Counted from the stretch's first letter, positions 26,518 through 35,977 are shown. The stretch is DNA of 64,000 nucleotides from JASGCL01 sp965262775 (GCA_965262775.1 CBDHFT010000007.1:1-64000), one strand, 5' to 3'. The notes: generated by a model from the sequence alone, not told the origin. Made by a program: numbers and translations.

Positions 26518-27798
26518 ATGAACGACAATCAAAAAGACAAAAGTCCCACCAGCAGTCCCGTTGTGATATCTGTACCCGCATCAAGCGGTGGCCCCAGCGC
26601 GCCCGCTGGCGTGATTAACATGAATACCGCTAAACCTGCAACGCCATCGGCCGCACCCATTGCTTTAGGAAATATTAACAAACCATCTTCGCCCATGTCG
26701 CCCGTGCCCACGCCCTCTTCTTTATCTTCTGGGAATAATCCTGCAAATGTTGGTTTTTCCGCCACGCCACCTGCACCACGCCCTGCTATGAACGCCGCCA
26801 TGCCAAGTGCAATGCCTGTATCGCCACCATCCAACCCTGCGCAAGCCAACCCCATGCTCCATGCTCCCATGCCAACCCAGCCGACTGTCGCGGGTAAAGA
26901 TTTCCAAGCCTTGATGAAAGAAATGCAAAATATCAACCAAAGCCGTGGCCCTGCCGCTGCCCCTGCTGGCCCCGTTGCTGGCGGCCTCATGAACCTCGGC
27001 TCCCCCGTCGCCCCACAACCCCAACCTAGCCTGCCGCAGGCTTCCGCCCCCAAGGTTTACGCCACAAAAAATGATAGCACTGCTTTATCGACTGGTGATG
27101 ACGATGGTTATTATGGCGATGATTATTATGGTGCCCCCCCGCCGATGTCGCCCATGATGAAATTATTCTTTGCAATGCAAACCTTGGTTAGCATCATCAT
27201 GGTTGTGTTGTTGGTTATGATATTTAACATGTTTTCTAGCATGAAGAATCAATCAATTACCGCCGACAGCATGAAAAATGTCTTGCAGTCATTTGTCGAT
27301 GGCATTGCCAATCAAAACAAGGCTTTGATGGATAGTTTCGCCACCAAAATGGACGAAGTAGAAAAAACCATCGCAACCATGAATGAGGGCGCAACCAAAA
27401 CCCAAGAATCCCTTGATACTATTTCTAAAAAATTAGACAAAGCCATCAGCCGTCCCCCTGTGGCTGCTCCCGCCAAGCCAGTGGTCAAGAAGAAAGCCGC
27501 CCCCGCGATTGACGACAGCCTGCCCACGCCAATGTCTCCCGTTGGTCCAACAAACAACAATAATATGCCCGCCCTGCCCAACAATCCCAATATTTCACCT
27601 AGCCTCCCTGGGTTAGATAACTTAAACGATCTACCCAACCTGCCCCCGTTGCCGACTGTCCCACAAAGCAAGGCGCCAGGCGGCACTATAGGCGGGCAAC
27701 CCAACCAGCAGGTTAAATTTGGCCCCAATAATTATAATGACAGTTTTCAACTGCCGCCCTTGCCCGAGCCAACCCCCAATCTTTTTCCTAACAATTAA
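26518..27798 (+). CDS. unrecognised Pro-rich single-pass membrane protein
   Basis: I do not recognise this 426-residue protein. Residues 1-210 are Pro/Ala/Ser/Met-rich and low in complexity, with an acidic Tyr-rich patch just before the membrane (GDDDGYYGDDYYG, residues 193-205). One membrane helix spans about 215-240. Residues 255-310 form a likely coiled coil, and the rest is Pro/Asn-rich with repeated LPxLP-like steps. There is no signal peptide, so topology is open; an N-terminal cytoplasmic, C-terminal periplasmic layout is possible. The ATG at 26518 was chosen because the frame upstream (to 26398) is Arg-rich and lacks a clear start. The layout recalls scaffold or envelope-spanning proteins, but no function can be assigned. 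Confidence 0.75.
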   Translation: MNDNQKDKSPTSSPVVISVPASSGGPSAPAGVINMNTAKPATPSAAPIALGNINKPSSPMSPVPTPSSLSSGNNPANVGFSATPPAPRPAMNAAMPSAMPVSPPSNPAQANPMLHAPMPTQPTVAGKDFQALMKEMQNINQSRGPAAAPAGPVAGGLMNLGSPVAPQPQPSLPQASAPKVYATKNDSTALSTGDDDGYYGDDYYGAPPPMSPMMKLFFAMQTLVSIIMVVLLVMIFNMFSSMKNQSITADSMKNVLQSFVDGIANQNKALMDSFATKMDEVEKTIATMNEGATKTQESLDTISKKLDKAISRPPVAAPAKPVVKKKAAPAIDDSLPTPMSPVGPTNNNNMPALPNNPNISPSLPGLDNLNDLPNLPPLPTVPQSKAPGGTIGGQPNQQVKFGPNNYNDSFQLPPLPEPTPNLFPNN

Positions 27799-27915
27799 TT
27801 CGCGCCACAATGCCACGACGTTGGTGTTTGATATAATTTGAGCAGTGACAGCGAACACCCCTGAAATTGCAAACAAAATGGTTAGCCAGGCTTAAGCTTG
27901 CTTCTACTTAATACC

Positions 27916-29409
27916 ATGATAGATATTGATAACATTCCGCAGGTAGAAGAATTTTTGCGCCCGCTAGCAGCAAACCAGGTCGTTGCTGATAAATGTTTGT
28001 TGATTGATAAAAAACATGCCAAGGATTTTTTATCAACGCTGGATGATAAACAAAAAAATTATTTACAGCATTGCGGCTTTCCCAATAAAAACGAGGAATT
28101 ATATTATATAACTGGCGATAAAGAAAATTTATTTATTTATTTGTTTGAAAGCAACCTGTGGCAGGATGAGGCCAATAAAAAAGATAGCGACGATTACCAC
28201 CCGCTAAGTTTTGCGCCACTGCCTTCCTTGGTTGGCAAAGGTTATGATAAAACAAAATCAAAAAATCCTATCCTGATTACGTTTTTTCGGCCACCAGCAA
28301 ATGAACAGGCCATAAAAAATTGCCTCTACGGTATTGGCTTGGGTTTTTATGATTTTACCAATTTTAAAAAAAATGCTCATGCCCCCGCCGTTGTTTTTTA
28401 TTTTGATAAGGGTGAATTTTCTATCGAAGAAGCGGCATGGCAAGAAATCTCTTCCCTTATTTTTGCAAATCATTTTTGTCGCCATCTTATTAATATGCCG
28501 CCCAATCATTTAGGGCCCGAAGAATTTCAACATTTTTTTACCAGCCTGTTCAAACAAACCAATGCTACGGCAAAGATTTTTTCGGGCGACGATTTAAAAA
28601 ATAACTTTCCGCTTATCGATGCGGTGGGTAAAGGTTCGCGGCGCGCACCGCGATTGTTAGAATGTAATTGGGGGGCACCGCATCACCCAAAAATATGTTT
28701 GATAGGAAAAGGCGTATGTTTTGATAGTGGTGGGTTAAATTTAAAATCCGCGGGCGGTATGTGGTTGATGAAAAAAGATATGGGCGGCGCGGCCATTGCC
28801 TTGGCTTTGGCTTACCTAATTATCAAAAATAATTTACCCTATCGCTTGCAATTGCTTCTCCCCCTCGCTGAAAATTTGCCCGATGGTAATAGTTATCGCC
28901 CATCCGATATTTTAACCGCACGCAATGGCACCCATATAGAAGTTGGCGACACCGACGCCGAGGGCCGATTGTTGTTGGCCGACAGTCTAGCCTATGGCGG
29001 CGAGCAAGACACGAACATGGTCATCGATATAGCGACCCTGACGGGCGCGGCGCGGGTGGCGGTGGGCACGGGTATATCGGCTTTTTTTTGTGATGATAAA
29101 TCGACATCCAATGCTTTGCTCGAACATGGCAATCGCTGGCATGATTACATGTGGCCTTTGCCATTGCATCGCCCCTACACCCCCATGCTGTCCAGCAACC
29201 ATGCCGATATATCGTCGACGGGTGCCGCCGACCATTATGCTGGCGCCATCACCACCGCGCTGTTTTTGAAAAAATTTGTTAATGCCAAAAGCGAATGGCT
29301 GCATATCGACACCATGGCATGGAACCTCCATGGTAAAATTGGCTACGGCGTTGGCGGCGCGGCTATGTCTTTGCTGGCTTGCTATCAAATGTTAAAAAAT
29401 AAAAATTAA
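27916..29409 (+). CDS. leucyl aminopeptidase family (M17) metalloprotease
   Basis: Counting from a TTG at 27898, the catalytic signatures are GKGVCFDSGG (residues 270-279), MKKDMGGAA (291-299) and the family mark DTDAEGRLLLAD (351-362; the usual form is NTDAEGRL). These supply the two-metal centre lysine and acidic ligands. The ATG at 27916 gives 497 residues, normal for PepA-like cytosolic aminopeptidases that release N-terminal residues from peptides. The N-terminal domain (about 170 residues) is poorly conserved, as usual. The stop is interleaved with that of the convergent histidine kinase gene (TTAA at 29406-29409). Confidence 0.9.
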   Translation: MIDIDNIPQVEEFLRPLAANQVVADKCLLIDKKHAKDFLSTLDDKQKNYLQHCGFPNKNEELYYITGDKENLFIYLFESNLWQDEANKKDSDDYHPLSFAPLPSLVGKGYDKTKSKNPILITFFRPPANEQAIKNCLYGIGLGFYDFTNFKKNAHAPAVVFYFDKGEFSIEEAAWQEISSLIFANHFCRHLINMPPNHLGPEEFQHFFTSLFKQTNATAKIFSGDDLKNNFPLIDAVGKGSRRAPRLLECNWGAPHHPKICLIGKGVCFDSGGLNLKSAGGMWLMKKDMGGAAIALALAYLIIKNNLPYRLQLLLPLAENLPDGNSYRPSDILTARNGTHIEVGDTDAEGRLLLADSLAYGGEQDTNMVIDIATLTGAARVAVGTGISAFFCDDKSTSNALLEHGNRWHDYMWPLPLHRPYTPMLSSNHADISSTGAADHYAGAITTALFLKKFVNAKSEWLHIDTMAWNLHGKIGYGVGGAAMSLLACYQMLKNKN

Positions 29410-30875
29410 AGCGGTATGGCGATGGAAAAAACCGCGCCCCCTAAATCATTATCTTTACCGACTGTAATGCTGCCGCCGTGCGCCAACACAATATCGCGCG
29501 CAATGGCCAGTCCCAATCCATAACCGCCTTCATTGCTCGAACTATCTTTTTTATTTTTATTGGCGGATGATTTCCTCTTCGATTGAGCCAATTTTATCGG
29601 CTGGTCATAAGATTTTACTTGATAAAAAGCTTCAAAGATTTTTTCTCTTTCCTCAGGCAAGATACCCTTGCCATTATCAGCAATGTTAAAAATAATATAG
29701 GATTCATTATTTTTTATATCATCTTTTTTAGCAATGGAGATATTAACCTGGCTAGCATTTTTGAGTGCATTACCAATGATATTGTCCAAACAACGGCGCA
29801 TACCATGTTCGCGAATTAATATTTTTTGTCCTGCTTCCAAATTAAAAAATGCCTGGAATTGTTTCTTTTGTTTTTTTGCTTCTGGTCGCCAGCTTGCAAC
29901 AATATCGTCAACAAAAGATTTTACATCCACCGAAGATAATTTTTCATTCTCTTCACCCTTCGCAAATTTCAAATACAATTCTATCATCCTCTCCATATCG
30001 GCCAAATTATTTTTCATTTTATCAATTACCTCTTTGTATTTTGTATCGCTTTCTATGAAAGCCAAATTCAAACGTAATTTGGTCAAGGGGGTGCGCAAAT
30101 CGTGCGAAACCCCCGCCAGCATGGTAGTGCGTTGTTTTAATTGATAATATATACGCTTCATCATTTGGTTAAACGACCGCGCAACCCTTCTTACCTCGCG
30201 CGCACCCTGGACAGGAATATTTTTGGGGTTGGTAAGATTATCCAAATGCCGCCCCTTGCCAAAATCATCGGCCATGATTGATAAGGCAATAATGGGCCGC
30301 ACCTGCATATACAGGAAATACCCCGCCAAGCTAGATAAAACGATGCCGCTGATAAGCAACCAGTATAAAAACATTTGGATGCTGTTATCAAACACCCGAC
30401 CTGCTGGCACAATAAAAAAATAATAAGATTCTTCATATTGTTCGGAAGGCACGCCAATCGCAACATTGTGTTTGTCGCCATAATAGGCCAACCGCGAAGG
30501 TCGCTTCAAGAAATTGCTCAAGGATCTTTCTAATCGTGCACGTTGTCGATTAACAGGCAGTTTTTGCAATTTCCTAAAATTGCTTTCATTGTCAACAATA
30601 ATTTTAACATCAAAAACATTGTTTCTTTTTTTATTATAGCGTTGCAAATACTTCGGGTCATTTTCTAATTCGCGATAGAAGAATGTAACCTCGCTCGCCA
30701 AATTATCTGCCAATTTATAATTAACAAATCGCCAATGTTTATCATGAAAAACATACAGCGCCATCCCCTCCACCAAAAACATGGTTATCAGCAATATTAA
30801 CAAAGCACGGGTCCAGATGCGCTGGGGCAAGATAATGGTTGCTACATTTTTGAAAAAGATTTTTAGCCTATTCAT
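29406..30875 (-). CDS. EnvZ-like sensor histidine kinase
   Basis: A 489-residue inner-membrane kinase with TM1 (about 23-42), a periplasmic sensing segment to about 165 rich in Lys/Arg, TM2 (about 168-190), then HAMP. The phosphorylated His258 is in GVSHDLRTPLTKLRL. The ATP-binding part has RRCLDNIIGNALKNA, NIADNGKGILPEE and GGYGLGLAIARDIVLAHGG. A Lys/Ser-rich insertion of about 25 residues sits in the ATP-lid between F-box and G2, longer than in EnvZ. The gene overlaps the response regulator end by eight bases, so they form a two-component pair. The signal sensed is unknown. Confidence 0.92.
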   Translation of the reverse strand: MNRLKIFFKNVATIILPQRIWTRALLILLITMFLVEGMALYVFHDKHWRFVNYKLADNLASEVTFFYRELENDPKYLQRYNKKRNNVFDVKIIVDNESNFRKLQKLPVNRQRARLERSLSNFLKRPSRLAYYGDKHNVAIGVPSEQYEESYYFFIVPAGRVFDNSIQMFLYWLLISGIVLSSLAGYFLYMQVRPIIALSIMADDFGKGRHLDNLTNPKNIPVQGAREVRRVARSFNQMMKRIYYQLKQRTTMLAGVSHDLRTPLTKLRLNLAFIESDTKYKEVIDKMKNNLADMERMIELYLKFAKGEENEKLSSVDVKSFVDDIVASWRPEAKKQKKQFQAFFNLEAGQKILIREHGMRRCLDNIIGNALKNASQVNISIAKKDDIKNNESYIIFNIADNGKGILPEEREKIFEAFYQVKSYDQPIKLAQSKRKSSANKNKKDSSSNEGGYGLGLAIARDIVLAHGGSITVGKDNDLGGAVFSIAIPL

Positions 30876-31584
30876 TATCCACCCTCATCTCATAACCCTT
30901 GTGACGAATGGTCACCAAATATTCTGGCCGGTCATTACGGTCACCAATTTTTTGTCTGATGCGCGCAATATGCACGTCGATGCTCCTCTCGCCGCCCAAT
31001 ATAATTTGCGACAAGTTTAATTCTTCGCGGCTTACCGCGCGGCCCGCCCTTTCTAGCAAATAGCAAAAAAGCCGTTCTTCGGCCGATGTTAAATAAACCC
31101 GCTCGCCATCCACCGTCAATTTCTTTTTGGCTCTATCAAATTGGCCACGGCCAAATTTTACAATATTATTTATCGGCCCTTGCGCGATGCTGCGTTTTAT
31201 AATATTGGCCAGTCGCAACACCAATTCGGCGGGCTCAAATGGTTTTGCCAAATAATCATCGGCGCCAGCGGAGAGACCCAAAACGCGATTATCCGATTCT
31301 TGCCCCATTGCGGTCAGCATGATAACGGGGATATTGTTATGGGCTGCCCGCCATTCTTTTAATAAATCTAAGCCATCTTGTTCTGGCATTTGAACATCCA
31401 GCACCACGGCAGCAAAATAATGCTTGGTTAGCATCATTTTTGCTTGCTTGGCCGATAAGGCGGTGTAGCAAAAGAAATTTTGCTGATTCAAATATTTTTT
31501 TAACAGATCACATAATTCAGGGTCGTCATCAACCACCAGCACAAGCGGTCTGTAACCTAAATTATCGCTTACTACATTGTCCAT
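30868..31584 (-). CDS. OmpR-family response regulator
   Basis: A 238-residue regulator. The receiver domain has VVDDDPELCDLL, the phosphoacceptor Asp63 in AVVLDVQMPEQDGL, and the switch residues in MLTAMG and YLAKPFEPAEL. The C-terminal winged helix includes LTSAEERLFCYLLERAGRAVSREEL and ERSIDVHIARIRQKIGDR. It starts in a TAATG overlap with the MarR-family gene upstream and overlaps the kinase gene downstream, so the three are one transcript. MarR-OmpR-EnvZ order recurs in alphaproteobacteria. Confidence 0.95.
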   Translation of the reverse strand: MDNVVSDNLGYRPLVLVVDDDPELCDLLKKYLNQQNFFCYTALSAKQAKMMLTKHYFAAVVLDVQMPEQDGLDLLKEWRAAHNNIPVIMLTAMGQESDNRVLGLSAGADDYLAKPFEPAELVLRLANIIKRSIAQGPINNIVKFGRGQFDRAKKKLTVDGERVYLTSAEERLFCYLLERAGRAVSREELNLSQIILGGERSIDVHIARIRQKIGDRNDRPEYLVTIRHKGYEMRVDNE

Positions 31585-32027
31585 TACATTTTTTTATTGG
31601 GCTGATTATAAAGCAATTTAATAACCTTGACAAATCCTGCCACCGACTCCATGCCTGCTTGTTGGTAAACCTCTGACATTTTTTTTCCCGCCGTTAGCAT
31701 CATCTGCTGCGCCACCTTCGCCCCCTCGCTATTTAAATAATATATTTTTTGGCGTCCATCAATATTGGATATTTTTTCCTCTATCCATTTTTTTTCTTTT
31801 ATTTTATGCAACCTTTTATGCAAAGCCTGTTTAGAAATAATCAACTCGCTTGCCAATTTTTTGGCAGTTTTGGGAAAAGTTAATAGCAATATCATTTCAT
31901 CCACATCGTCATCACCTTGGGCGTTATGATTAACAATGACCGAACGCAAATTATAAAAAACCTGATACAATAGTCGAAGATTATCCTCTACCTCGCTTGA
32001 TGATAAAAAAAGAGGATTGGTTTTCAT
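31584..32027 (-). CDS. MarR-family transcriptional regulator
   Basis: A 147-residue protein with a winged-helix core: LLLTFPKTAKKLASELIISKQALHKRLHKIKEKKW (helix-turn-helix) then EEKISNIDGRQKIYYLN (wing with the conserved Asp-Gly-Arg). N- and C-terminal helices would dimerise. It is the first gene of the three-gene regulator transcript and begins 23 bases after the PBP1A stop. The DGR wing is the strongest family signal. Its target is unknown; a role in the nearby cell-wall genes is only suggested by position. Confidence 0.85.
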   Translation of the reverse strand: MKTNPLFLSSSEVEDNLRLLYQVFYNLRSVIVNHNAQGDDDVDEMILLLTFPKTAKKLASELIISKQALHKRLHKIKEKKWIEEKISNIDGRQKIYYLNSEGAKVAQQMMLTAGKKMSEVYQQAGMESVAGFVKVIKLLYNQPNKKM

Positions 32028-32050
32028 TTTTCCTTTTTGCTTATGTTAGA

Positions 32051-34483
32051 TTATTCGTTACCACTCTCGATACTATAACCCGTTCTAAAATATTCGCGCT
32101 CGGCCTTATCCAACATTGCTTTGGTGGTGGGTTGTAAAATGGTTTTGCCTGTATAGCCTGGTTGCCAATCTTCCCACCGCATACGCACTTTTAAAATACC
32201 CGCTGGCGCGTAAAACCCTCCACCCTTTCTAATCGTCATGTAATTGCGCATGAAATCTTTGTAAATGGGCACGGCAATGCTGGCCCCTTGTTCTTGCGCC
32301 CCTGTGACTGGATTAATACCAAGGTTGGTTGGTTTATCAAATCCCGTCCAAACGCCAACAACAATGTCGGGTAATAATCCGATAAAGAGGGAATCTTGGT
32401 TATCATTGGTCGTTCCTGTTTTGCCCGCAACGCCCAGCCCCAATTCCGCCACGGATGCCGCCGTGCCGCGATAAACCGCACCCTGCATCATGTCGATAGT
32501 TATATAAGCCAAGGCGGGGCTGATAATATTTTTACGGTTATCAATAATAACGGGGGCCGCTTGACCATTGTAATTATCAGCAAGACAATTCTTGCATTCG
32601 CGTGTGTCGCCACGCCCCACCGTTTTACCATAACGATCTTGTATCCTATCTATACGGGTTAATTTTATATCCTTACCATAATTGGCAACAATAGCATAAG
32701 CACGCGTTAGTTTTTCTAATGGCGTTGCGGCACTGCCCAATACCATCGATGGGTAATTTAATTGGCGGTCATAAATTCCTAAGCGACTAAACAATGCCCC
32801 AACTTTGCCAAAGCCAGTATCTTGCGCTATACGCACGGTCATACGATTGCGCGAATGTTCAACGCCATAGCGCAGTGGCCTTTCATCGCCCGTATCGGCC
32901 TCGTCGCCATCAAAATTATCGGGTATCCATGTTTCGGTAGGGCTTTCAACAATCACTTCCGAGTCAGAAACGGTTTCAAATGGATTGGCAGCGCCAGTTT
33001 CTAATGCCGCCAAATAAGCCAATGGTTTGATGGCCGAGCCAGGTTGGCGGTTGGCCTGGCTAGCGCGATTAAATTTGCTTGCTTCGTATGACCAGCCTCC
33101 GACCTCGGCCAAGACACGCCCCGTTTTTGGTTCGATAGCAATGGCGGCGCCCTGGATTCCAGGAATTTGTTCTAATAAAAAATTATTATCTTCGAGTGGA
33201 GACACCAATATAACCGAACCAATCGGCAAACTCTCCACCACGGCATTAATTTCCTTGCCCTCTAACCTGGTGCCTGTTTTGTTTTCAAAATACTCGCGCC
33301 CCATAGCGGCATTTTCATATTTTAAACGCCCTCTTTCGCCATTCTCAAGCGTAATGTTAAAATACCCGCCAGGGTCAGAAACCACGACAGCTCGCAACCA
33401 ATCAGCCAAACGCCCGTCAGCGGGAATATCGGCCAATTGTTGCCAGCCTATGCCAGGCGAAACCTTAAGCGGGCCGCGAAACCCATGGCGTCTGTCATAA
33501 TCGCGCAGCGATTTATGCAGGGCCTGCACCAAATATAATTGCACCCGATTATCAAGCGTGGTGCGGATAGAATAACCACCGCCAACCATGCGAATGCCAG
33601 GAAAACTTTTTTGTAATTCTTGACGCATGCTATCTATAAAATACTCGCTATTAACCGAATTTTCATTGCTAACAAATGCCTTTAATTCCTTGGCACTCGC
33701 AACTTCTTTGATGTCTTTGGCAATAAAACCCATTTGATACATTCTATCTATCACCCAATTACGGCGCGTCACCGCGGCATTATAAAATTTGGTTGGGTTA
33801 TAATTGTTGGGCCCCTTGGGCAGGGCGGCCAAATAAGCTATCTCATCCACGCTCAATTTATCCAAATTCTTATGAAAATAATTTTGCGCGGCGGCGGAAA
33901 CGCCGTAGGAACGATTGCCCAAAAATATCTGATTAAGATAAAGCTCCAATATCTTATTTTTATCTAAAGAACGTTCAAGTTTGATAGCAACCACGACCTC
34001 ATTAAACTTCCTGAATATCGACAGATCGCTGGAATTTAACACGATATTGCGTGCCACCTGCTGGGTGATGGTGGACGCGCCCTCTGGCCGCCGCCCATCA
34101 ATCAAGGCGGGTATCAACCGCACGAAGGCGCGACCGATACCAATAAAATCAATACCACCATGTTCGTAGAACCGTTGGTCCTCGGCAGAGATAAAGGCTT
34201 CCTGCACCAATTTGGGGATATAATCCAAGGGCACAACGACGCGGCTACCTTCATTAAGGTCCTTTATTATCGAACCGTCGCTGCTGTGAAGCCGACTATT
34301 AGTTTGTAATTCTATATCGCCTATTTTTTTAACGCCTGGAATACGACCAACAAAAACCCAAGCGTAGAGTCCCCAGACTAAAACAAATAATACGGTAATG
34401 GATAAACCAGCCGAGGCCGCCCAAAGAAATTTTCTGAACCTTGCAGAATCATAGTAGCGGTAGAAATTATCCTTATCAAGCAT
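32051..34483 (-). CDS. mrcA: penicillin-binding protein 1A
   Basis: A bifunctional peptidoglycan synthase of 810 residues. A membrane helix (about 20-45) precedes the GT51 glycosyltransferase domain with the catalytic SAEDQRFYEHGGID motif (Glu101) and TITQQVARN. The transpeptidase domain has GSAIKPLAYLAAL (active serine, SxxK), HSRNRMTV (SxN) and AGKTGTTND (KTG). An OB-like insertion lies between the two. It polymerises glycan and cross-links peptides at the inner membrane surface. dacA, another cell-wall gene, is divergent, with a 207-base shared control region. Confidence 0.95.
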   Translation of the reverse strand: MLDKDNFYRYYDSARFRKFLWAASAGLSITVLFVLVWGLYAWVFVGRIPGVKKIGDIELQTNSRLHSSDGSIIKDLNEGSRVVVPLDYIPKLVQEAFISAEDQRFYEHGGIDFIGIGRAFVRLIPALIDGRRPEGASTITQQVARNIVLNSSDLSIFRKFNEVVVAIKLERSLDKNKILELYLNQIFLGNRSYGVSAAAQNYFHKNLDKLSVDEIAYLAALPKGPNNYNPTKFYNAAVTRRNWVIDRMYQMGFIAKDIKEVASAKELKAFVSNENSVNSEYFIDSMRQELQKSFPGIRMVGGGYSIRTTLDNRVQLYLVQALHKSLRDYDRRHGFRGPLKVSPGIGWQQLADIPADGRLADWLRAVVVSDPGGYFNITLENGERGRLKYENAAMGREYFENKTGTRLEGKEINAVVESLPIGSVILVSPLEDNNFLLEQIPGIQGAAIAIEPKTGRVLAEVGGWSYEASKFNRASQANRQPGSAIKPLAYLAALETGAANPFETVSDSEVIVESPTETWIPDNFDGDEADTGDERPLRYGVEHSRNRMTVRIAQDTGFGKVGALFSRLGIYDRQLNYPSMVLGSAATPLEKLTRAYAIVANYGKDIKLTRIDRIQDRYGKTVGRGDTRECKNCLADNYNGQAAPVIIDNRKNIISPALAYITIDMMQGAVYRGTAASVAELGLGVAGKTGTTNDNQDSLFIGLLPDIVVGVWTGFDKPTNLGINPVTGAQEQGASIAVPIYKDFMRNYMTIRKGGGFYAPAGILKVRMRWEDWQPGYTGKTILQPTTKAMLDKAEREYFRTGYSIESGNE

Positions 34484-34537
34484 TTCAATAACCTATATGA
34501 TGTTGCCATTGAAAAATCAATAGCGCCGCAACGGGTT

Positions 34538-34559
34538 TTCTTACATTATATTGTAAGAA
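34538..34559. promoter_or_regulatory. 8-bp dyad in the mrcA-dacA spacer, overlapping a TATAAT
   Basis: TTCTTACA, six bases, TGTAAGAA forms a perfect 8-bp dyad. On the minus strand it contains TATAAT (34545-34550), a likely -10 for mrcA, although no matching -35 was found. Such placement suggests an operator for a dimeric regulator acting on mrcA. Confidence 0.45.
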
Positions 34560-34610
34560 TAGCACAAATTCCTTGTTCCTTGCATGATTTTTGCATTATC
34601 GGCAATAACC

Positions 34611-34663
34611 ATGTTTCTTATTTGTATTTGAAGAAACATTGGATTATAAGAATGTAATTACAT
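34611..34663 (+). promoter_or_regulatory. dacA promoter with overlapping dyads
   Basis: TTGTAT (34622-34627), 17 bases, TATAAG (34645-34650) makes a sigma70-like promoter for dacA. A 9-bp dyad ATGTTTCTT/AAGAAACAT (34611-34639) covers its -35 and part of the spacer. A 12-bp perfect palindrome ATGTAATTACAT (34652-34663) sits on the predicted start point. Dyads at both places are what a repressor site would look like; the regulator is unknown. Confidence 0.5.
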
Positions 34664-34690
34664 AATGATAAAGCGGGCGCAAATCTATCA

Positions 34691-35977
34691 ATGAAACATA
34701 TTAACAACATTACTTTGTTAGGAATAACTTTGTTATTCTTGGTGTTGCATGTTTCATACCCTTCGCCTGCTGCGGCTAGACTTATCTATCGCACCAGTTC
34801 TAGCATCGTGGTGGACGCTGAAAGTAACCGCGTGATTTATGAAGATAATGCCGATGCGCTGGCTTATCCCGCTTCCTTAACCAAAACAATGACTCTGCTG
34901 TTATTGTTTGATGAGTTAAGATCAGAGCGTTGGCAACCTAACAGCTTGCTCAATGTTAGCGCGAACGCCGCGCGCAAACCAAAAACCCGTCTGGGGCTAC
35001 GGGCGGGGGATCAAATATCGGTGGATCTCGCTATTCGTTCTATTGTTGTATTATCGGCCAACGACGCCGCGGTGGCGGTGGGTGAAAATATCGCGGGCAG
35101 CGAGGGAGCATTCGCCGCGCGTATGAACAAGCGAGCCAAAGAAATTGGTATGAACCAAACCCGTTTTGCCAATTCATCTGGCTTGCCCGATAAATCACAA
35201 ATTACCACCGCGCGCGATATTGCCACATTGGGGCTGTATATTTTGAATAATTACCCTCAATATTATCATTATTTTTCTTTAGATAAATTTTTGTTCAGAA
35301 ATGTCACCATACGCACCCATAACCGCCTTATTGAGCATTTCGAAGGGGCGGATGGATTCAAAACGGGTTACATAGCTCGTAGCGGCTACAATTTACTAAC
35401 ATCAGCCGAGCGTAACGGAAAGAGAGTGGTCGCGGTTGTGTTGGGTGGCGGCACGGCGAGCGACAGAGATGGCATCATGTCTTTTTTGCTTGATAGGTAT
35501 ATTCCCTATGCCGATACCTATACCAAAAGTTTCGACCTAGGTGCCTTTAAGGTAGCCAATGCTACCCCCCAAGGATCTTTGAAAGACGCTTACAAAAGAT
35601 TTGTCAGGCCTGTCGAAACCGCCCAAGAGGCAAAATTAAGAATGCGAAAAGCAGCCATCCAGCAACGGGCTATGGCCGAAGCCAAAAAACGCGCCGAGCT
35701 TCACAGCCAGCTTCTGATAGCAGGTAAAAAACCAAGCAGCCCGCCCGCTGTTGAACAGATTCGAACTGCTTTGAATAGCGACGCCAGCAATGGTTCGATT
35801 AAAAATAAAAAAGCAGCACGAAGCGTAAAAATAGCCAGTAATAAAAAAATAAAGAAGTCAGCGGGGCGTCGAAAAGACCCAGCACGTCGTCTATCAAAGG
35901 CCAATCAATCTTCAACCAAGGACATTGCCTTTATCCAACGCGCCAATGCGCGTGATATCAACAAGCTTGAAAATTAA
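34691..35977 (+). CDS. dacA: D-alanyl-D-alanine carboxypeptidase (PBP5/6 type)
   Basis: A secreted, low-molecular-mass PBP that trims the terminal D-Ala from peptidoglycan stem peptides. The signal peptide is residues 1-29, ending SPAAA. The active-site motifs are SLTK (Ser62-Lys65), SAN (122-124) and KTG (224-226). Residue 290 onward is a 140-residue tail very rich in Lys, Arg and Ser, without the usual C-terminal membrane helix or SPOR repeat; it may bind the cell wall or membrane electrostatically. The gene is divergent from mrcA. Confidence 0.92.
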   Translation: MKHINNITLLGITLLFLVLHVSYPSPAAARLIYRTSSSIVVDAESNRVIYEDNADALAYPASLTKTMTLLLLFDELRSERWQPNSLLNVSANAARKPKTRLGLRAGDQISVDLAIRSIVVLSANDAAVAVGENIAGSEGAFAARMNKRAKEIGMNQTRFANSSGLPDKSQITTARDIATLGLYILNNYPQYYHYFSLDKFLFRNVTIRTHNRLIEHFEGADGFKTGYIARSGYNLLTSAERNGKRVVAVVLGGGTASDRDGIMSFLLDRYIPYADTYTKSFDLGAFKVANATPQGSLKDAYKRFVRPVETAQEAKLRMRKAAIQQRAMAEAKKRAELHSQLLIAGKKPSSPPAVEQIRTALNSDASNGSIKNKKAARSVKIASNKKIKKSAGRRKDPARRLSKANQSSTKDIAFIQRANARDINKLEN

